Shown: positions 57,122 to 64,000 of the stretch, in pieces
How positions within the stretch are numbered: position 1 is the first letter of the stretch
Layout of the letters: each line of letters begins with the position of its first letter
Assembly: GCA_028274465.1 (NCBI GenBank)
Contig: CM051456.1
Coordinates: 68,620,753-68,684,752, forward strand
From: Plantago ovata
Taxonomy: Eukaryota > Streptophyta > Magnoliopsida > Lamiales > Plantaginaceae
Length of the DNA stretch: 64,000 bases
Direction of reading: 5' to 3'
Notes under the pieces: generated by a model
The model's input: only the letters and a program-made list of their open reading frames with translations
The model's database searches: none
Told to the model about the DNA's origin: nothing
Made by a program: the position numbers and the translations under genes

Positions 57122-60100
57122 GATGTTAGCAATCCATGGCTAAATTAATTTTTACCCTTTTAGAGGTTTCTGATGTTGAATAAATCAGTTGATTAATGCA
57201 AGCATACTTGAATAATTAAACAGTAAGCAAGAGTAATTTTCATAATCAAAACCAATAAGAGTCAAAAGCTTCATTGCTAATAGTTATCTTTCAGAAGTTT
57301 ACAAGAAGTAGCAGAGATAACTAAACAAAATCAGCAAATAAAAACTTTAACAAAAACTATTACAGAGATTTAACCTCTTCTAGATGATTTTCTCAAAATC
57401 TCTCTCACACTCTTCTCAGCAAGTGCATTAAATTCAACACAGTCCTTTTCGTAGTTCTCAAGTAGCCTACGGACTTGTAGTTGAAGAATCCTTGCATTTT
57501 TTGCAGGCAGTATGATGATGCTTTTCACCATTCATTTCCATGTAATGAGTTACCCACAAATGCATGCCCCAATTGCTGGCATGGAGAAGCTGTGTATCTG
57601 AAATGCTTTTAGGATGAATCTTTCTTAGCCAGAGAAGATCTTCTTCTTGATCCTTAGCAGTGAGATAGAAGTACTCATAAGGAATCAATCCAAGTCTCTT
57701 CTTTGTTTTCTTGGTTACTGGGTCAGAGTAATAAGCAATGCCAACTTGTTTTATCAAATCAGGTTCTTGTCTAAAAGTCTTACCAATTGCAGTTCTTCTT
57801 ACTGAGACTTCAAGATTCAACCATCTCCCAGCAATGTTTCTTGGAAGGGATTCTTCCCTTTGTTTCCTTTTTACCTTGAGTTCAATCCATGTGAACATTT
57901 TGTTCAATATGGTTGTAGGAAAGAACTCATTCACCAGCAAGTCTTCCAGCTTTAAGATCCAGCAACCATGAATGTTTCTGATCACATTCTGAGTGGTTTC
58001 ATCATTGTTGTTCTTTGTATACCCGATGCCGGAGCCAATAGCAATGTTGGCCAGCCTCTTTTCTTCCTGTCTTTGCCTTCTTCTTCTTGACTTTGCATTG
58101 TCTTGATCTTTTGCTGAAGATCTTGAGTCAGAAGAGAAATGCTTTGATTGGCAAAACGGAGTTAAAGCTGTAATTGGTCTAGCTCTTATGGCTTGAGCTA
58201 TTGTCTGATTGTCATCATCATCATCATCTTCATTCAGATCTTGATGACTTTCAGTATGACAAAAATCTTGAGTTTCAGCAGCAGTTTTTCTCTTTTGGGA
58301 CTTGCTGAATTTAACTCAGATTCTGCTCGCCTTTTAGAACTTTGCTCTCTTTAAGAAAGAGGTTCTATAGGCAGTGGCTCATCAACAGTAGGAGGGGTTT
58401 GGGTTCTTTTTCTTGTATTTCTCTTTTCCCCCTTAGACATGGATTGCAACATCGGAGTGATGTGCAGAGAATAGAACTCATTGCAATTTTCAGCACGAGT
58501 ACTTAACTTGTTGTATTTCATGATGATTTGTTGCTGATCAGAAGTCATTTTTGACAACTCTTTCTGAATACTCACCATGTTCTCTTCATGTCTTTTCTCT
58601 GTTGCGGCCTTATCTTCCATGAAAGTCTGAGCCTTTACTAGAGCGGTCTTTGCTAGCTTGAGTGCTTGACTTACATCTTCTTCATAGCTCTTGTGATAAA
58701 GACTGATGTCTTTCTGAGCTATTGTAAGAGTAGTAGTGCGTCTCAGCACTGTAGCCAATATTTTCCCAATGTCAAGCGGGCTCTCAGCAAGCAATGCCTC
58801 ATCTTCTGCTTTGCAGGCATCATGGACTTTCTTCAGTGCCAGAATTCTAGGACTAAACTCCTCAACTCGTGGGAACGGCACTAGGTTTGGGGTTAAGGAA
58901 TGAACTTTCAGTTTCTGAAGCAAACTGATCATCCCTCATCAGCAATTCTCCTCTCAGATCATCGTCTATATCATTTATATAGTTAGGAGGAGGAATTTGA
59001 ACAACTTTGGGATCTCTCTTGGATTGTTCATCCTCATTTGCTGATAAATCATCGTCATCCTCAGATTCATCAAGGTCAGCAACCTTGGAACCTAAGTCAG
59101 CAGCTTCATTTCCTTTTTGTTGAGTGGTTGCTGATGGCAACGCTTCAGACTCAACAACTGGAGTTTAACCAGTAGTTAGTTTTAATTGAGTAGTTGCTGA
59201 GGGCAACGTTTGAGACTCAATTACTGGAGTTTCGCCAGTATTTAGTTTTAATTGAGTAGTTGCTGAGGGCAACATTTGAGACTCAATTACTGGAGTTTCG
59301 CCAGTAGTAAGTGGAAGGGAGGGGACTTCCTGTGGTCTTACTCCTGAAGATTGACCAATTTCTAGATCTTGCGTATGTCTTGCATGGATCATGAGACTGT
59401 TTTGTAGAGCGCGTTGGTAATCTTCATCCAATTCATCTTCATCATCAAGGTTTGCATCAGTGACCTTGGCATCAGAAAGTTGGCTTTTGCCATGTTTCAA
59501 GGCAGCTCGCTTTCTGGCATATTCTTCTTCAGTATCAGCACCTCGTACAGGTGCTTGATTTTCAGCATCAGCAGGAGCAGGTTGAGATTCATGCTGAGGT
59601 TGTGGTTGTTCAGCTTGTTGATTGTCTTGTGGTTCAGTTTCAGCAACTGTCATTGTTAGTCCACCAGCATCAGGACTTGGACCTTGATTGTCATCGTCGT
59701 CATCTTTCTTTTACTTTGAATCTTTCCCTTCATCATCACTGGGATCAGTCGGAATGTTTTCATCTTCTTCCTCTTCATCATCATCAGTTAGAATAACTAG
59801 CTCGAGATGCTTGTATAAAGCAACACTCGTTACTTCCTCTTCCTCATTTATTTTGTGGGGATCAACCAGCACGGGTACAAATAAACCCTTGAGCATCACA
59901 GCTTGTTCATCTGGAGAGGCACTCTTGAATTTTGCCTTCATATTCTCTTTGATTTGAGCAATCAGAGTTGAGCTCATTAGCTGAGAATATGACATGTCTT
60001 CAGGAAGTATTGAGTGGACAAACGTCTCGAGCTTCAGCAGAGAAGATCTCTTTTTCTTGTTTGAAAGATGAAGATGGAGATCAGAAAAATCCATTCTTCT

Positions 60101-60216
60101 GTACCTTTGCCAGTTGCTCACAGACTTAGCAACTCTGGACAAGGTTGTTCTTTTGGATCCTCAGTGATGTGCACCAATTCAGTGATGTGCACCACTTCAG
60201 TGGTCTCCTTTAGAGC

Positions 60217-60291
60217 CTGAAAAAGAACAATATTTAGATCAGGATAGGTTTGGATAATTGCTTTAGAGTTCAAAGATGAAACATGAATTAC
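60217..60291 (-). other. putative intron 3 of ORF3 (copy C), 75 bp
   Basis: Donor CAG|GTAATTCATG, acceptor TTCTTTTTCAG|GCTC. Confidence 0.62.
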
Positions 60292-60369
60292 CTGCTGAGA
60301 TTCAGCAAGCTCATGTTGTACAATTTCCATTCCTTGAGGAGCTTGAGTAGCATCCTCCATTTGTTCATC

Positions 60370-60441
60370 CTGAAATAAATATGAGTTAGACACAAGTACT
60401 AAGCTGTCAAACTTAGTTTTATTACCAAAAACGTTAACTAC
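60370..60441 (-). other. putative intron 2 of ORF3 (copy C), 72 bp
   Basis: Donor CAG|GTAGTTAACG, acceptor TTTATTTCAG|GATG. Confidence 0.62.
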
Positions 60442-60510
60442 CTGCTGAGCAGGGAGTGTTGATTCTGGTGCAGAGGCTTCAGCAACCATCTGACTTGCAT
60501 CTTGAGAAGT

Positions 60511-60585
60511 CTATAGAGATATCATAATATTAGCAAAAGAATAAGTTTCAGAAAGTGAAGTTTTACTGATGGTTGAGTTATCTAC
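60511..60585 (-). other. putative intron 1 of ORF3 (copy C), 75 bp
   Basis: Donor CAG|GTAGATAACTC, acceptor ATCTCTATAG|ACTTC. The final TAG is an in-frame stop if the segment is retained. Confidence 0.68.
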
Positions 60586-62730
60586 CTGCTGAAGAAGGAC
60601 AGGTTGTGGCTCAGTCCTTTCAGCATTAACAGTTTCTTCATTTTATGAGATTGTTTCTTCAGCAGACTTCTTGGCTTGCTCTGTTTGAGAAAGCTGCGCG
60701 GTTTCAGCAATCTCCCTTGTCTCTGAAATGACAAGTTGAGCAGAAGCATCTTGACCTTTAAGCTCATTGCTTGTCATGAAGACATCAATGGATTTATTGG
60801 ATGATTCTTCAATCTCCAACTCCATTTGTAGGCTTATAGCTTCCGGTACAAGCTGGACTTTGTCAATTGATGTCTTTGGTGAACTTGGGCCAGTATTCTT
60901 AGCATCACGAGATGCGTCGTTGAATAGTGCTTCTTGTGTTTCTTCAGCAACTTCTGGAACTTGAACCATTGCTGTCTTAGCAACTGGTTCTTCAGCAACC
61001 GTGGTTTCAGCAACTTGATGAGTTGCTTGTTCAGCAACCATCTATTCAGCAGCATCAGCAATTGCCATAGTTCTCAGATCAGCAGCAATATCACTTGCTG
61101 GTTCCAGAGTTTGATCATCTAGATTATCTACTATGTAGATATCTGGGACTTGGGCAGGAATTTCATTTCCACTGCCTTGTGGTCTGTTCTCAGTAGAAGG
61201 ATCAACATTGAGTCGATCATTGAAGGCTTCCGAAAACACTTCAATGTTGCTGACATAGGCTTCAATAACTACCTTCTCAACATCTACTGGAACTTGCGTT
61301 TCAGCAATTGTCTGAGAGGTCATGGACAATATGTACTGACTTGCGAGCCAGTGTTTTCTTCCTTGTGTTACTTGTCCTTTTCCTCTTTGGGACATGGTTT
61401 GCTGATGACGCTACAGTCTGAGTGTCATCATCAGTTTTCCTCTTTTTCTTCTTTAATTTTTTGAGTTTCCCAACAGAGGCGTCAGTAGTTGCATTTTCAG
61501 CAACGGCAGTTGTACACGTACCTTGTTGATCACCATCTACAACAGTTTTGTCTTTGTCACCACCATCTACAGCAGTTTCATCTCTAAGTCGCTGAGTGGT
61601 GACATCTGCAGCTGTTGTATACCTTTCTTGCTGAATTGTGCTGACAACATCTGCAGCTGTTGTCTTCTTAGATTTTTCAAGTTTCTTGCCAGCAATCTTA
61701 GGTACATTCTGCTTGTAGAAGGATCTTCCCACATTGCATACAAATTTCTTGATTGGCAATGGGTTTCTCAGCTGAATCCTGAAGTGTTCAAGGATATAGC
61801 ATATCTTTATTCCATACATAACTGGAAAGGAAGGTGAGACCTTGTTGTCTTCCACCTTAACCTTGAACTTAGTGACACAATCAACAAGCCTGTTGAAAAT
61901 ATACTTAGCCCAGTTAAGTTCCGTTTTATTTTCATGGATATGCATCAGCAGCGGCCACCTTCTCAGGCCTACTTGGTCTATTCCTCCAACTTGGGAGTCC
62001 AAAACTTTAATCAGTAGCAGAGCTACTAGACCAAGTGAATGGCAGAGATGCTTCCTCTTAACGTGCTTTGTCCAAGTCACGGGAGAAATCTCTCCTTTCT
62101 TCAGTTTCTCATTTCTGACGTCACTGTAGAAAGCTTCAATTTCTTCATCAGTGGCAGTGACGTCATCTTCAGATCCAGTGGTTGGAATCTGAAAGATTTC
62201 CGCTAAATCAGTCCATTTCAGGACGATTTGCGTGTTCTGAACTGTAGTAAAGATCACTTTTTCAGTGACTCCTTTACTATCAGTTAGGGACTGGATTTCT
62301 GCATTATTGTAGAACTCCATTGTGTCCAACATACTCACTTGCTTAGTGTGAGCAGTTATAAAATTCATGAGGCCTTGCTGCTTGATAAATTCAAGCGCCT
62401 CTTCATTTTGAAAATCCACCCCATTGCATCATCATCTCACACTTTGCAGTGTCAAGATATGAAGGAGGCATAGGTTTTTCAGAGATTCTATCATTTTTCA
62501 ACACAACTTTCGTTGTGTTTGATACCGGAGTAGTCACCGGAGCAGTGCGTTTTTCCGCACTGTCAACCTTAGACGACTTGGAGGTCTTGGAAGACTGTCT
62601 CTTTGGTGCCATTTCTTTTTATAGAGAAGAGAATGTGTACGAAAAAAGATAGTTTGCTTTTTGACCGGAGGTACAGTAGATTCAGGCTAAAGGAAATGTG
62701 AGTTAAACAATTTTGTCATTTCTCTAACTC

Positions 62731-62745
62731 CTTCTTTATATAGTG
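62731..62745 (-). promoter_or_regulatory. putative internal TATA box for ORF3 (copy C)
   Basis: CACTATATAAAGAAG on the element strand, ~120 bp upstream of the ORF3 ATG; conserved with copy B (40110-40124). Confidence 0.5.
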
Positions 62746-63131
62746 TCTCTGATGTGTGAGAAACTCAATCGATTTGAGTTCTCAACAAGGGTAAAACAGA
62801 GAAACAAAGGCGTTAGTGGAGCCTTTGCATTGAATGCGTAGTGGCCCACTAACTAAAACCTTCAGAGCATTCTCTCTCTTTGTTTTGTTAACCGTTAGAT
62901 CAATAACTCCTTTTAATCAATGGCCAGGATTGTATTTCATGTCATGATTATTACGAGTTTATCTGTGCCCGATTAACGTTACAAATTGATTTTACCGAGT
63001 TTTATGGGATTAGATTGCTTGCTGAAATAGACAAGAATCTTTTCAGCGAGTTTGCATAAATAGCCTAGATACTTGCTGAAAGTTCCCCCTTACTTAGATA
63101 TCTCATATTTTCTTAAGTTTAAAAGATATTT

Positions 63132-63487
63132 CTGATTTCCCGTATCAGTAAATTCCATTGTACTTGAGATATCCTTTGGTAAAATCTGAGAAAAGAGTTT
63201 TGCTCTTTTTCTAAGTTCCCGTCTCAGAATATTCCCTTGATACTTGAATACCTGTTTCAGTATCTTTGATTGTCTGAATGCCCGTTTCAGCAATCCTTAA
63301 GGTTTTTCTCTTACTGAGTGCCTGTCTCAGCAAGTGATCAAGTTTCCTAACAAATACCCGTTTTGAAGGAATTACTTGCTGAATGCCTGTTTCAGCAATC
63401 ATGTAGTGACCTATCATTTCTTAGAAGAAATTAGTGGACGGAGCTTTTAAGTAAGAGTACTTTGGCTTGCTGAATACCTGTTTCAGC
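63132..63487 (-). repeat. seven-hairpin array in copy C spacer
   Basis: Hairpins are at 63132-63148 (CTGAT/ATCAG), 63209-63229, 63240-63263, 63268-63295, 63310-63334 (CTGAG/CTCAG), 63376-63398 (TTGCTGAA/TTCAGCAA) and 63469-63487 (GCTGAA/TTCAGC). Same order and spacing as copy B. Confidence 0.8.
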
Positions 63488-63506
63488 ATTCTGCCAAATG
63501 TATCCT

Positions 63507-64000
63507 TTATTGAGGTAGTTCAATCAATCCAAGGTTGTACCTTAGCATTGCGAACCTATTATCTGGTAGGGGCTTGGTAAAGTTGTCAGCAAGTTGATCA
63601 TCAGTACCTACTTTCACAACCTCAATATCTCCTTTTTCCACATGATCTCTAATGAAATGATGTCTAATATCAATGTGCTTAGTCCTAGAGTGAAACTTAG
63701 GATTTTGCGTGATGGCAATAGCACTTGTATTATCACAAAAGATTGGTGTTTTCTTTGCAGAAATACCATAATCTCTTAATTGTTGCTGAATCCAAAGGAT
63801 TTGAGTTGTGCAACAACCAACTGCAATGTATTCAGATTCAGTGGATGAATTGGCAACACAGGTTTGCTTCTTGCTGAACCATGATATTAATCTAGTACCC
63901 AAAAACTGACAAGTTCCAGAGGTACTTTTTCTATCAAGAGTTGATCCTCCATGATCAGCATCAAAATAACCAACCAATTCTAGTCCAGAATCTTTAGGAT
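63507..64000 (-). pseudogene. RNase H end of copy C pol, cut by window edge
   Basis: Ends NLGLIELPQ at 63507. Contains [23 protein letters not shown] and [11 protein letters not shown], and the [20 protein letters not shown] tail. No stop is seen in the ~160 codons present; listed as pseudogene only because the rest of the gene is not visible and its ORF3 is broken. Confidence 0.8.

Larger units (their letters stand above)
57370..62612 (-). pseudogene. ORF3 of copy C, full length with several breaks
   Basis: It starts at MAPKRQSSKTSKSS (62612) and ends at TAA 57370-57372. Same domain order as copy B. Distinctive points: a ~50-bp deletion with frameshift after MMQWGG (~62420); three tandem copies of a 22-residue unit (TTGETPVIESQ..LPSATTQLK, 59122-59320) against two in B and one in A and D; TAA near 59166; and introns at 60511-60585, 60370-60441 and 60217-60291. 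In intron 1 the acceptor TAG is in frame, so here only splicing would keep the frame open at that point. Confidence 0.85.
62613..63506 (-). other. pol-ORF3 spacer of copy C
   Basis: Same plan as copy B, in a single copy: hairpins, AT-rich part, TATA, short 5' UTR. No gene. Confidence 0.78.
55536..64000 (-). mobile_element. copy C: Sirevirus-like element, 3' half
   Basis: 3' LTR, polypurine tract, full-length ORF3, spacer with internal TATA and hairpins, and the RNase H end of pol, continuing past the window edge. It is inserted in Athila-2; left flank agatc. Confidence 0.9.

Overview
The window is plant nuclear heterochromatin, most likely from a eudicot. It is AT-rich, has no intact host gene, and almost every base belongs to an LTR retrotransposon. 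Three kinds of element are present. (i) Two related Ty1/copia elements, called copia-1 and copia-2 here, have ~2 kb LTRs. (ii) Four copies of a large Sirevirus-like Ty1/copia element (A, B, C, D) have ~1.55 kb LTRs and a third ORF of ~5.3 kb (ORF3) after pol. (iii) Three fragments of Athila-type Ty3/gypsy elements (Athila-1, Athila-2 and an inverted LTR piece).

Layout: 1-8990 copia-1 (minus strand, 3' LTR cut by the window edge); 8991-10345 3' end and 3' LTR of Athila-1 (+); 10346-14550 ORF3 and 3' UTR of copy D (+); 14551-17239 a non-LTR block with a promoter plus first-exon fragment (-), a Stowaway-like MITE and several minisatellites; 17240-18040 fragment of the D LTR (+); 18041-24201 3' LTR and ORF3 of copy A (-); 24202-50776 copia-2 (-), whose 5' LTR is split by the complete copy B (32875-49520, -); 50777-51678 the rest of A (spacer and pol tail); 51679-52082 inverted Athila LTR piece (-); 52083-55535 Athila-2 (+) 5' LTR, PBS and gag-protease; 55536-64000 copy C (-), running off the window.

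The junctions give a nesting order. D is the outermost shell. Athila-1 sits in D ORF3, and copia-1 sits in Athila-1. A sits in the D LTR. A was hit by copia-2 (itself hit by B) and by the inverted Athila, which was hit by Athila-2, which was hit by C. The window can therefore be read as one Sirevirus-like element opened up by successive insertions, five layers deep at the right end. All gag-pol genes carry nonsense codons or frameshifts.

The most interesting material is inside the Sirevirus-like family. ORF3 carries three short GT..AG segments of 75, 72 and 75 bp, conserved in place and length in the copies. One of them is missing exactly, from GT to AG, in copy A, as expected if a spliced RNA had been reverse-transcribed. 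ORF3 is preceded by its own TATA box. The spacer between pol and ORF3 holds seven small hairpins with covarying stems and a shared 7-nt loop. The LTR U5 region has two more covarying hairpins, whose arms use the word TTGCTGA/TCAGCAA that recurs throughout this family. Independently, both copia leaders carry four hairpins with covarying stems around a constant AGGCGGC loop. All counts and alignments were made by eye.
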